Source of the DNA: Phragmites australis
Taxonomy: Eukaryota > Streptophyta > Magnoliopsida > Poales > Poaceae
NCBI RefSeq assembly: GCF_958298935.1
Contig: NC_084930.1
Span: forward strand, 26,138,001 to 26,202,000
Length of the DNA: 64,000 nucleotides
Reading direction: 5' to 3'
Shown here piece after piece: positions 21,829 through 33,100 of the stretch. The position numbers and the translations under genes are program-made. Under the pieces are notes generated by a model. That model was given only the letters and a program-made list of their open reading frames with translations, was not told where the DNA came from and ran no database searches. Numbering within the stretch: position 1 is the first letter of the stretch; each line of letters begins with the position of its first letter.

Positions 21829-24237
21829 ATGATGGACAGAAGTTGGATATACCTCAAGACCCGGACTTGTACAGAGTACCTGAACGGGATGAATCATTTC
21901 ATGAGTGCTGCCTTGGTGGATATGAAAGATCATGGTATAACGATAATGTATTGTCCATGTCGCGACTGCAGGAATGAAAAGAAGTTCCTGAAACCAGACA
22001 ATATCCATGCACACTTGGTCATGCGTGGATTTAAAGAGAATTATACATGTTGGAACAAACATGACGAAGAAGGCCTTAACGAGGAAGAGATGGATCAGAC
22101 CCTCATACCGACAGTGTGGATCAAGGACTTACACCCGATGAAATGGATCATGATCTCAGGGATGAGGACATATTAGGTTTGAATGATAATGATCTCGAGG
22201 ATTTTGTGGAGAATGTGGACTAGATGGTGTGGGATGTTGAGCGGCACAACGAGTATAACAATGGTGAGTTTGCTAAATTCCAGGAATTTGTGATTCCAAA
22301 ACGCCCCTTTATCCCAACTGTAAGGAGAAGTACACGTGGATCTTTGGGAACCTAAAGCTTCTACAGCTAAAGGCAACCAATGGTTGGACTGACAAGAGTT
22401 TCGAAGCATTGCTGGATCTGCTAAGGGACATGCTACCGGAGGGGAATTTGGTGCCCGAGGGCGTCTACGACGCGAAGAAGATAATTTATCCTTTAGGACT
22501 GGAAATAGAAAAAATACATGCATGTAAGCAGGATTGTATCTTGTTTCATAGAGAGTATGCAGAGCTGGATCAATGCCCCGTGTGTGGAACCCATCGATAT
22601 AAGCGTAGAAATGATGGTGGTGACGGGGAAGAAGGCAAGAAAAGTAAAGGTGGTCCTAGGAAGGTGGTATGGTATTTTCCTGTAATTCCCCGTCTGAAGC
22701 ATCAGTTTGCCAACAGAAAGGAGATCCAAATGGTGCGTTGGCATAAGGAGGGTCGTAAGAACGACACAATGATATAGCACCTGGCAGATTCCACTCAGTG
22801 GCGAATTGTTGATTCCACATTTGGTTGGTTCGCCGAAGAATTGAGAAACATTAGGTTTGCTATGAGCACAGATGGCATGAATCCATTCGGTAACATGAGT
22901 ACCTCACATAGCACCTGGCATGTTATATTGTCGATCTACAACCTTCCACCCTGTCTTTGTAACAAGCAGAAATACATTATGTTATCGATCTTGATATCAG
23001 GCAACGATATAGATGTGTACCTCAGGCCTTTAGTCGATGATCTTAAGAAACTCTGGTTGGAAGGCGTCGAGGTTTGGGATCAGTACAAGCAAGAGTACTT
23101 TACCTTGCACGCCATGTTGTTCGTCATCATCAATGATCTGCCAGCACATCGTAACTTGTCAGGTCAGAGTAAAAGAAAAGGTGAAGCATGCCCCCATTGC
23201 TTAGATGACACATGCAGTTTGAGGTTGAACAACTCAAAGAAAATAGTATACATGCGGCATCGACATTTCCTTCCCAGGAAACACCCGTACCGAAACATGG
23301 ACAAGCAGTTCGATGGCACAAGGGAGAAAGCGTTACTTCCGAGGCATTTCAGCGGGGAAGATGTCCACAATCAGGTTAAGAATATCAATGTTGTCCTTGG
23401 CAAGCGAAATCAATCCTCTAAGGATGATGAACAATTAGGAATGTGGAACAAGAAATCAATACTATTCGAGCTAGAGTATTGGGAAAAATTAGATGTTCGT
23501 CACTTTATCGACAACATGCATGTAAAGAAAAATATCTGTGAGAGTCTGCTCGGTACATTGCTCCAAATGAAGGGAAAAGGAAAGGATCATGAGAATGCAC
23601 GAACTGACCTTGAAGAAATGGACTTAAGGCTGGAGCTCCATGCACAAGATACGGACAAAGAAAAATACCTATCCCAGTAGCTATCACTCTTTCTAGGAAG
23701 GAGAATAAAGAATTCTGCGAGTCCTTGCACAGTGTGAAAGTCCCCTCCGGTTACTCGTCCAACATCGCAAGACTTGTCTCGGTAAAAGAGCTAAAAATGA
23801 ATTTCGCCATGATGAAGTCCCATGATTGCCATGTGATGATGATGTCACTGCTTGCGGTAGCAATTAGGAACATCCTCCCAATAATGGTTCGCGAGGCTAT
23901 CCTGAGCCTGTGCTTTTTCTTCAATGCAATTGAACAAAAGGTGCTAGATCTAGACTCGTTGGAGGAGCTAGAAAGAAGACACTTTGAGACTCTATGTATT
24001 CTTGAGGTGTATTTTCCACCATCATTTTTCGATATCATGGTACATCTTACTACTCACCTCGTGAAGGAGATACACTACTTTGGCCCCATGTTCCTGCATC
24101 ACATGTTTCCATACGAGAGATATATGGGCATTCTCAAGTCGTACGTAAGGAATCAAGTATGTTTGAAGTGTTTCCAAGACATTGTATGTACACGCATGGC
24201 ATCACCACAAGCCCTAGATCCAATTATATGCATATAG
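21829..24237 (+). pseudogene. TNP2-type CACTA transposase, broken and truncated
   Basis: Plant En/Spm transposases of this type cut and join the element ends. The N-terminal Transposase-associated domain is readable (MMDRSWIYLKTRTCTEYLNG, then CPCRDCRNEKKF and IHAHLVMRGF, 21829-22050). Next comes a linker up to 22400. The Transposase_21/TNP2 domain covers 22409-23670 (PLGLEIEKIHAC, CPVCGTHRYKRR, VVWYFPVIPRLKHQFAN, AMSTDGMNPFGNMSTSHSTW). The start of DUF4218 covers 23725-24150 (VKVPSGYSSNIARLV, MKSHDCHVMM, PPSFFDIMVHLTTHL, GPMFLHHMFPYERYMGIL). Defects are a frameshift near 22140, a second between about 22250 and 22400, an in-frame TAG at 22775-22777 and a one-base frameshift near 23680. Sequence similarity also ends abruptly after SYVRNQ at about 24150. 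The rest of DUF4218 and DUF4216 is absent. Confidence 0.88.
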
Positions 24238-24239
24238 TC

Positions 24240-25310
24240 ATGGTTATTTTTCTTTCACAAATATGCATGTACTCTGGACGCCCTCATGCTACGTTTAATT
24301 TTGAAAGAAAGTCAAACCGAATTAGTAAAGCAATGTAATCATAGCAAAACTTGAATTGTAGGATGGGGAAAATGTCATAATAATCTCTGGTTAATTCTAA
24401 TATTAAAAACATGCATGTATCTTGAAAGATGAAAAAGTATGTGGTAGTATACTACATGAAGGACAACTATACGTCCAGAAAAGAATATTGCAATGCAGTT
24501 GGAAACTTGGAATCTCCTCCTAAGGCGGGGGCTCGAGGTGAATCTTGGAGATTCTTCATACTGCTAATCGGAGCCATTGGAGTTAATTAATTACAAGCAG
24601 CCGTACTTTCTTTGCCTGGTTCTTTACATTCCAGTTGCACCATCACATGCATTGCAATACGTATTATATGTAAGCTTCTTGAGCTCCATGTCTGTTGCTT
24701 TTTTCCTTCATGCGCCTCAAGTGCCACCGTTGGGCTCGCAAGTTGCGTGACTTAAAGACTTAAATAAAGTGATGGCAGCTCTAATGGCTCTTAGAGTGTT
24801 CTTAGAGCACCATAAAATGTGCATCATGCATGCATCATGATCTCCCCTCTCCATCTGATTCGGTATCTCTCTTCCTCTGTTTTCTTTCTTCAGGTAATCT
24901 CTCTTCCTTTGCTATTAGTGTTACTTTTCGATTACTTATATATGTTAGTTGGGTGATAAGGTTTGTTATGTATTAGTTGGAGCCAATGGGGAAATTTGGA
25001 TCATAATAGGTCCGTGGTGGTGTGGTTCCTTCGAGTAAAGAAGGCTTTGATTCACAACATGCCTCATGATTGGGTTGGACCTTGCTCACCTTGGTTGCTT
25101 TCATTTTTCTTTCATTTTAGGCACGAGTACTAATTTCTTAAATATATGGAAACTTTTATTCAATGGGTTGAGGATGTGCGGTTTACTTCACACGTATCTA
25201 TATTCTATAGTTTTGCTAAGTACTATTTTGTGCACTACCATCGGGATATTTCAACTAGTAGGTTTAAGAAAATCGTTAACCTTGATTCCTTTTCTTTCCT
25301 CTAAGAAACC
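24240..25310. other. Interval between the two CACTA genes
   Basis: I see no coding domain and no subterminal-type repeats. It probably holds the deleted tail of the transposase gene and the promoter or 5' leader of the second gene. CT-rich stretches near 24840-24910 could be leader sequence. Confidence 0.4.
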
Positions 25311-28300
25311 ATGGGGAAGAAGGGGACTATCACCCCTAAGAAACCAAAAGCACAGAGGATGCTAGCACTAGAGGCCGCCCCGGCACAAGATGGGGCGGAT
25401 AGGAGCCCAAGCCCGCACCCGACGTGCTCCTCTGGCAGCAGTGAAAGCCAGTATCACAGCCCGAGCCCTGACCCGTCACCGAATCGGGAGAGCCGACGTC
25501 AAGCAAGTGACGAAGAATACAATCCTGCCGAAGAGGTATTGATACGAGCAAGTCAATACATTTTATACTTGTTGAATGGAGGAATATTCTTTGTTTATGT
25601 CAACTGCCCTTCTTTCTCTCTAGATGGCGTCAGCGCAGTCTCCAAGCCATACAGCTGGTAGTGTTGCAAGAGCCCGAAAGCCAAGGACACAAACACAGTG
25701 ACCGACGGACAAGGTTACCGTCACATGAATCAATGCTGATGGGCTGCCTACGGATGAAAAGGCCCTGAAAGGATTCCAGAGGGTTGCAGGGCTCATTGCT
25801 CGGGAGAGGGTGCCGATAACGGCTAAGTTCAATGACCTCAGTGACGAAGTGAAGAGGGACTTGTTCAATAATATCATCATCGAGTATCTGGAGTACCCTG
25901 AAAACATGAGTGAGTGTCAAAAGAACGCTGCGATCAATGCAGCAATGAAAGCGATTGCGAAACTCACTGAAGCTTTAAGAGCAAGCTTGTGAATCGATAC
26001 TTAGCAAAAGGGGTGGCACCCTACGAGAGCTACAAACACTTGAAACTGGAAAGATTGGGATGCTTTTGTGCAGATGAAGAACTCAGAGCAGTTCAAGAAG
26101 GAGAGTGAGAAGAAGAAGCAGCTTTGGGCTAAAAACAAGCATGACCACAGGATCGGCGCAGCCGGTTACGCTGGGAAAAGGGCGAAATGGCAGGCAGAGG
26201 ACGAGAAATTAGCCAGAGAAGGCCGTGAGAATCCTTGGAATCCATTCTCGGGACGATCGCAGTCATATTTGTGTGCAAGGGGTGAGCTGTCTGATAGCGG
26301 GGAAATCACATTCAGAAACAGCGAAACCCAGGTAGTCGCAGAAAAAGTCAAAGAAAAGGCAGCTGAAGCCAGCCAAGGTTCTTTCACCAGGGTTAGGAAA
26401 AGTGATGTTCTCACAGTGGTGCTGGGAAACCCAGAGCACCCAGGTCGAGTGCGAGGTGTATCAAGTTCCCAGGGCTGGAAATACGGCTTTCCCGAAGATA
26501 TCGCGATGTACAAGAAGAGGAAGAGGTCGGATGCAGTGGATGTGGATGCATTGACACGGGACATCACCTAGAAAGTTTACTCAAGCATCATGGGGTAGCT
26601 TGCAGCAAAGGGAATAGAGATTTCCATGCCACAGGATTTTAGCCCTGGAGCTGTAGTGAAGAGTAGCTGCGCCTCCAGGGAGGTCGAGCAACAAGTAGCT
26701 GCTACCAGGACTGAGTCAGATACAATCGACCTGCTAGAAGGGCCCACATCCTGCAGCCTTGTAATCAGGCCTGGCAAATATCACATCGAGGTTGCAAGGG
26801 GCCAGGTGCTTCCTAGTGTCCGTATCTTACATACGGTCCTGATACATGCAGGCTATGTTGTGGTTACAGTGGATATGGTACATAGCAATGCCACTGATCA
26901 TGTGTTGGAGGTTCCCCCCAATGAAGAAGTCATAACTCTCAGTGAAGCTCTTCATCAAAGGATCCAGTGGAAGAGAGGCGACATCGTGGTGTCCAGTGCA
27001 TCCCAGTCTAGACGAGCTTCAAGTGCACCGCTGCCGTGCCGGTCACCTCCTGAGAAGGCAGCTTCTGCACCGTCATCATGCCGGTCACCTCCTGAGAAGG
27101 CAGCTTCATTGCCTTCTCCTCCTCCAGAGAAGCTGGCTTCACCACATTCTCCTCCGCATCCGACAACCTCGCTTCCAGACCCAATACCGCCTCCCCCAGA
27201 GAGCCCAAAAAAGAAGAAGGAAAAGGAGGTCGAGAAGAAAGACTCTAAGAAGCCCTTGCTGGAGATGTCGAAGGTCATTATACCGGTGAAGTCGAAGTCC
27301 ATTGTACCAGTGAAGAAGTCCACGGACATTGCACCAGTGTGGACTCAGGCCAACACGAAATTCAAATATGGGAAGCCCTTGATGTTGGTAGATGAGCTAG
27401 CAAGGGTGGGAAAAACATGTATCGACCTGCATAATTACTACATACAGGCTTGTAGAGATAGCAATGATCAATGCATAGTCGTACAGTACAAATGATGACA
27501 CATATTAAGTGATCAAGACGGCTACTTCATTGTGGGTTTCAATGACTTATACGACCTCTTCAACCTTGATGGCCTGGACATATCGTTATTACAGGTCTTC
27601 ACATTGTAAGTCCCTTGATACTAGATATTCATTAATTAATACCATTAAGACTTGAATCTAACTGTGTCCTTATCTGTAGACACTTGATGAAAGAAACAAG
27701 GAAGAACAAGGATCCTGTCGCATTTCTTGACCCTGAGACCATTACAATATCGGTCATCCAACTTCACCCCGACTACGCTGCGAATCATGTGGCCAGGGCA
27801 ATGCAAAAATACTCAAAAGTGAAGTACCTGATGAGCGCCCACAACACCGTGGCCATTGGATCTTACTTAACATTTGCCTCGAGTGGGACTTGGTGTTCTA
27901 CGTCGACTCATCAAGACCAACATCTGCAAAAGGCAAACTTAGATTGTGTGATTACAGCATTGTAAAACAACTCCTTGACACGTAAGTTCTGCCTGTCTTA
28001 GTTCACATATTAAAATTTTCTAACATTCAAAGGCTCCATAATCGATCCCTCTTTATGCAGGGCTTTCGACAAGTACCATCGAGCTCAACCTAACTACAAC
28101 GCGAAAGCCGGTCGTAGGTTGACACACAAGACCGGGTATGAGGTAAGTGCTACCAAACAAATTACCAAATATTCTCTGTTGCTATTTTTTTTTTCTCTTT
28201 TCATATAACAGTAAAGTTTCTTTTCAGTAGTGCCACCGACAACCACCGGACAACACCTGTGGATTCTATGTTGCGTGGAATATGCTCCTCACGCTCCGAG

Positions 28301-28540
28301 CAAAGAATATCAAATCCCCTGATGTAAGTTCAATACAAGATTATTCATAACTAATTTCGGTAATTACTTTAATTCCATGATAACATGACATTGGTTATGC
28401 GTTAAATTATGCAGCAATACAAGTGTATGTTTCTCGACGTCGGTGCACTCCCGGATATTCGACGATGAATCGCTGAGTTCATGGTGTCTGACGTTATCAG
28501 CCTACAGGGCGAGTTCTACTATAGAAGCCTTAAGTTGTGA
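25311..28540 (+). pseudogene. CACTA second gene: Transposase_24, DUF8039-like and Ulp1/C48 cysteine protease domains
   Basis: Exon 1 is 25311-25535 (GAG|GTATTG donor). The main exon from 25624 carries a Transposase_24-type region ending in the signature NPEHPGRVRGV (26430-26460). It is followed by a segment with GKYHIEVARGQVLPS and VVVTVDM (26770-26880) and a Pro/Ser-rich linker (27000-27200). The Ulp1-like domain spans further exons starting 27680, 28061, 28231 and 28415, all with GT-AG borders. Catalytic residues are present: His in HWILL (27854-27856), Asp in YVDS (27905-27907), Gln in CHRQPP (28240-28242) and Cys in TCGFYV (28258-28260). Breaks include stops near 25700, compensating frameshifts around 25975 and 26055, TAGs at 26569 and about 26596, TGA TGA at 27493-27498, and TGA in the last exon. 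Ulp1-family enzymes cleave SUMO-like proteins; the role of the domain in transposition is unknown. Confidence 0.85.
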
Positions 28541-28772
28541 AGTCTTAAGTAATTATGAGTTGATCAGAACTTTGCAACATTTGTGATTCTATAATGAATA
28601 CATTTGAACTTTGTACTATTTGCAATTCTGAAGCGAGTACTCCTACAAGTGTGTTTGCCGATATATATTTGGATGCATTGCTATTGTTTGCAGGGAGAAG
28701 AAGGCTGCCAAGTCATGGCTACGTTCCAGGATACAGCCAGAAAACAGCTCATTCCTACCGAGCAAGAGAAAC

Positions 28773-29213
28773 ATAAGTGACGGGTAAAATGTCTACCCAT
28801 CACTTAGGTTACCCGTCACTTATGGTTTTCACCCATAGTTACTGGGAGAAGGACATAAGTGATGGGTAACATAGCTACCCATCACTTATAAAGAACATAA
28901 GTGACAGGTGTAGGAGTCACCTGTCACCTATAAATTTCTCCCCAGCACATGGGAGATGGTGATAGGAATCCATAAATGACGGGTAACTTAGTTACCCGTT
29001 ACTTATTATAAACATAAGTGACTCCCCAGCACATGAGAGACGGTCATGAGTGATGGGTAACAGTTATTACCCGTCACCTTTATGCATCATTGGTGACGGG
29101 TCCGTACCCGTCACCAATGACTAGTCATCAGTAACACGTTCAGGGTAACGAGTACAATACCTGTCACCCATGAATGTTATCACTTGTCACCCATATCCCT
29201 TTTTCACGTAGTG
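28773..29213. repeat. Right subterminal repeat array and terminus of the 21-29 kb CACTA
   Basis: Paired inverted copies of AAGTGACGGGT and ACCCGTCACTT recur at intervals of about 40-60 bp, then the terminus TTTTTCACGTAGTG ends the element. The next three bases are AAT. They also follow the right end of the small element at 20236, but no matching left-side duplication exists for either. Confidence 0.8.
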
Positions 29214-29304
29214 AATGAAAAACAAAATAAGACAACGCTTATTTTGTTACTGAGATTAGACGAGCTTTGATTGAGCTGAGCTCTAAGACTGAATCCCCAC
29301 TAGT

Positions 29305-29530
29305 AGGGCTGAAAATGGATTAGATACAAAAAGATATCGCTGATTCTATATTTTATCATATATTTTCTTCTTGGGTTCGGAGTCGGATATGAATAGTGCT
29401 AAATATAGGTATAGATATATATAGTCTTAGTTATGGATACAGATCAATACAAATCGAATATGTGACGAATCCGATGCAAATAATATCAGTCACAAATATT
29501 TATTCGGATATTGAGTAGAAGCAACAAACA
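29305..29530. mobile_element. hAT MITE remnant related to the 7323-7896 element
   Basis: The left end TAGGGCTGAAAATGG matches the hAT-type end TAGGGGTGAAAA. The interior is rich in GGATAT, TCGGATATGAAT and ATCCGATGCAAAT words, like the copy at 7323. No right terminus or 8-bp duplication could be found. Confidence 0.5.
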
Positions 29531-30104
29531 TATATATCGCATATGTTATGATTGTTTTATCATTCCATGTATCTAAATCGCAAATACATTAAAGGTTCAA
29601 CAAGCAAATCAACAATATACTCCTATAGAAGGAGTTATGTTAGAGCAAAATTGGAGAAGTTATATGTGTCCGATATACTGGCTGAAGTTTTTATTAATTA
29701 TCTGAACATATTAATATCTTCAAATGAGAGGAACCGTCCAAATAGAATTATAATTAATCACCAGGAGAATCATTATTCATAATTGTAACTTCGATGATTA
29801 ATCAGAATGCTATCCCGGTAGTCCCAACACGTGTTTTATACCCAAGATTAAAACATATGTCTTTTCAACATAACACATCACAACATAGCTTAATAAAGAG
29901 TCAGTAATTAATATTTATATTACAAGTCTTTAGCCATGCAACCATTTACACCAATTTACAACCAAAAGATAACAACATCTACGCAGCAGATTCATAAACT
30001 TATACAACAAAAGAGAGTGGAGCCATATGTCCTTAGGCTCCACCCAAAAAATACAACCTCTGAGACTAGTATGAGCTGCTCTTGCCCGTCACCCTGATCG
30101 GCAG
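29531..30104. other. AT-rich spacer, no supported gene
   Basis: There is one 76-codon open frame (29552-29782) without recognisable similarity. Nothing else is seen. Confidence 0.45.
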
Positions 30105-33100
30105 TGCAACACCCTGAGTTTTAGCATTTTAGAAAATAACAAAATTCGCTCCAAATTAAAACCTTTTCTAACTACTAAACCTGTATAAAATCAAGGAAAT
30201 ATATATTTGAATATGTATATATTTGTATGTGTGTATTCAAATATATTATTTGGCTAAGTATTCCAAAGAGCACTAAATTAATTTCTAAATAAATCGTTGC
30301 AATGAATTTATCATATGCATTTTGGTTTAATTGTTTTTATGATTCTTTGTGTGGCGATTCGAATTTGAATGTCTATCAAATTCAAATCCGTTTAGGTTAC
30401 TTCGATAACTTCCTTTTCCAAATTAATCCGTGAAAATCAATCTTCCAATCCAACTCAAATCTATAAATCAATTATTCAATTGAATTATCCCCATTTAATT
30501 TTATTCTACTCGAATTGAGTCTCTCTCCAATTTGAATCTCAATCTCGTTTCAATTCACCAACATTCAATCGACTTCATATATTCTTTTCGGATCAACCGC
30601 AAATCATATCCAAATCCCGATTCAATCAAATCTTTGTCAATTTCATATTCGAATGCAATTCTAATCATTCGAGTACAATCCAAATCTTTTAGTTCAATCG
30701 CTTCGCAAAGTCAGTTCAAATCGATTCCATTAATTCAAATTGAATTATTATACATCTCTTTGCAATTCAAATATATTCATTTGAATTTAGCCAATCTGAT
30801 TAAATTCAATTTATTCAAGTTGAATCTTTACATATGCATTTACAAATCCATTTCAAATTCAAGTTCCATTTCAAATTCAAGTCATTCATTTGAACCGTCA
30901 TAGATCTCAAATCAAATGCAATCATTCATTGAATCATCCATTCTGATCTAATACGATTTACTCAATTTGGACATTTACAAATTCAATTCAATTACATTCG
31001 AATTGAATCATACAAAATCCAGTTCAAATTCAAATACATCTATTTGAATTATCACACATTCCATTTACCATTCAAATACATCAAATTGATTTATCATACA
31101 AATGTCTCTCTCATCTCTCTCAGATCTTTTGCCTCTACCATTCTCCCATGCTCTGCTGATCTCTCACTGTTATCTCTCTCTCTCTGATCACCTACCAACC
31201 CAGCCCATCCCCTCCCTCTGTGCTCTCTCCTTGATCCTCTCACCATGGGCAGCAAAAGATCTCACATGCCGCCCCTGCACACACACAAGAATGCACTGCG
31301 CCGGCCAAAATGACCGCCATCATTCCCTCCTCCATTCGCACCAGCCTTCACACCCTCTCCTCTGATCTTTTCACCACAGAGCAGCAGCCCATGCTCCCAT
31401 GCCCCTCTCTCTCTCTCCCTCGCTGATCTTTCAATCGGGAGGCAAAAGCCATTTCCTCTTCCTCCTCTATTCCTCCACAAGCAGTAGCACATCCCTTGGC
31501 TCCTCTGCTCTCCTCCTTCACAACCACGCCATGCATACACACAGAGCACGCACAAGCCCAAGCACACACCATACAAGCATTCACATACACACAGGCATCC
31601 ACCATCGGGCACCCTGCCACCACACCCATCCTTACCGCTGCGTCGAGCTTAGGGCCGTAGCTCCACCGCACTGCCGCACCTCCGTTTTCCTCCGCATCGA
31701 GCTACTGCCCCGAGTTCCGCCACGGTGCCAAGCCACCCCGTCCTTCCACGCCGTCGCCATGCGCGCCCCATCAGCCCCTCTGCTGTGTCAGGCCACGCCA
31801 CGCCGCCGTTCAACTCGAGCAGCTGCGCCACATCGCTCGCACCCTCGGCCGCGCCGTCTCATGAGCACCGCGTTGTGCACCGCCGCCCGCGTCGTCACCG
31901 TGCGCGCTGCTAAAAAGCGCCATCGCCGTGCACACTCCCAGTCCACACGCTTAGCCGCGCGCACCTCTGCGCCGTGCCGCTCCACCGAGCTTGACCGGAT
32001 CTCGCCCCGGCCGCCTGAATCCGAGCTGCCGCCGAGCTGAGCCCGCTTGCCCAGCACGTCCCGCCGGTGAGCTCCTCGCTCGGTCGTCCATCTCCGTCCC
32101 TCTCTCCGGCCATCGCCCTTCTTGTCGCCCGGCCCCAGTCCGCAGCCGGCAAGCTCTACATACGCGTGCCGCCGGTGAGCTCCTCGCCCCAGCCGACGAG
32201 CCCCCTCCTCTCTCCGGCCGCTCCCTCCATCTCCCGGCGCGCCGCGCTCTCTCTCCCCGAGCTCTCTCCGCCAGTCGCCCCTCCGCCGGCGCTGCCTCCT
32301 TTCCCCTAGTTGGCCACCACCTCTGCTCCGGTCCTCGCCCCGGCCGACGTCCCTCTCCACTGGCGCCCCTCACCCCGCTCCGGTCTCCCTCCTCTCTCCC
32401 TCCGCCTCTCTGCTCCCCGTGAGTTGCCCGTGGAACAGCCGCCCCCTCCCTTATCCTTTCATGCCTCATCCGACCGACATGTGGGCCCTGCTAGCCAGCC
32501 GGCCAGCTCACCTGTCCACCGGTGCGGTTCACCATGGACCGCCCACTACAACCGGCCCCCGTTTCACAGCCTCGTGAACCGAGTCAACCAAGCCATCCCC
32601 CACCAGCTCACGAGATTGGTCCACGGTGCACCACCTTCACAAACACCTCCGGTTCACCAATCCCGTAGACCAAATCCGCAGCATAGTATCATTCTCGAAT
32701 TTTCAGGATTTTTCTTTCTGGCAAATCTTCCGATGTCCGTAACTCCTTCGTTTTAACTCCGATTTTAGTGAATCTTTTGTCGATATTTCTCTAAAATCAT
32801 AATATACCTCATGGTAAAATATTGTAGTTTTTGGAGTTTATTTAATTTTTTGTTCAATAATTATTTCATGTCGTGGTGTTTAATCTAGATTTAGATTTTA
32901 TCTTTTAATAGTTAAAGTCGAGGTAGTTAATTCAATAACCATGTTTACGTTATAATCATATATTAGTTGCTTATGTTAATTAATCTATATTAAGCGTAGG
33001 TTTAATCATCATGTTAATTAAAGAATAGTTTTTAGAATAAACTAAATATTGCTTTTATTTTAATCGAGTAGATTGTTAATTCATGCTTAGGCTATTGTTT

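Larger units (their letters stand above)
21061..29213 (+). mobile_element. Decayed CACTA (En/Spm) element with TNP2 and Ulp1-type genes, left terminus missing
   Basis: The right end, TTTTTCACGTAGTG at 29200-29213, is a CACTA terminus in inverted form (CACTACGTGAAAAA). Subterminal arrays of AAGTGACGGGT and its complement fill 21061-21425 and 28773-29200. Between them lie a TNP2-type transposase gene (21829-24237) and a second gene with Transposase_24 and Ulp1-like domains (25311-28540), both on the plus strand, as in other large grass CACTA elements. The left side begins inside the subterminal repeats (AAGGTGACGGATC) and no CACTA motif is seen there, so the element probably lost its left terminus. 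Both genes are broken by stops and frameshifts. Confidence 0.85.

Noticed and set aside
26955..27329. 124-codon minus-strand frame rich in Gly and Ser
   Set aside because: It is the antisense of the Pro/Ser-rich linker of the CACTA second gene.
31399..32756. Overlapping GC-rich open frames (213, 190, 172, 148 and 143 codons) on both strands
   Set aside because: They overlap one another on opposite strands, have Arg/Pro/Ser-rich composition expected from GC-rich sequence, show no domain and lie in an LTR-like block.
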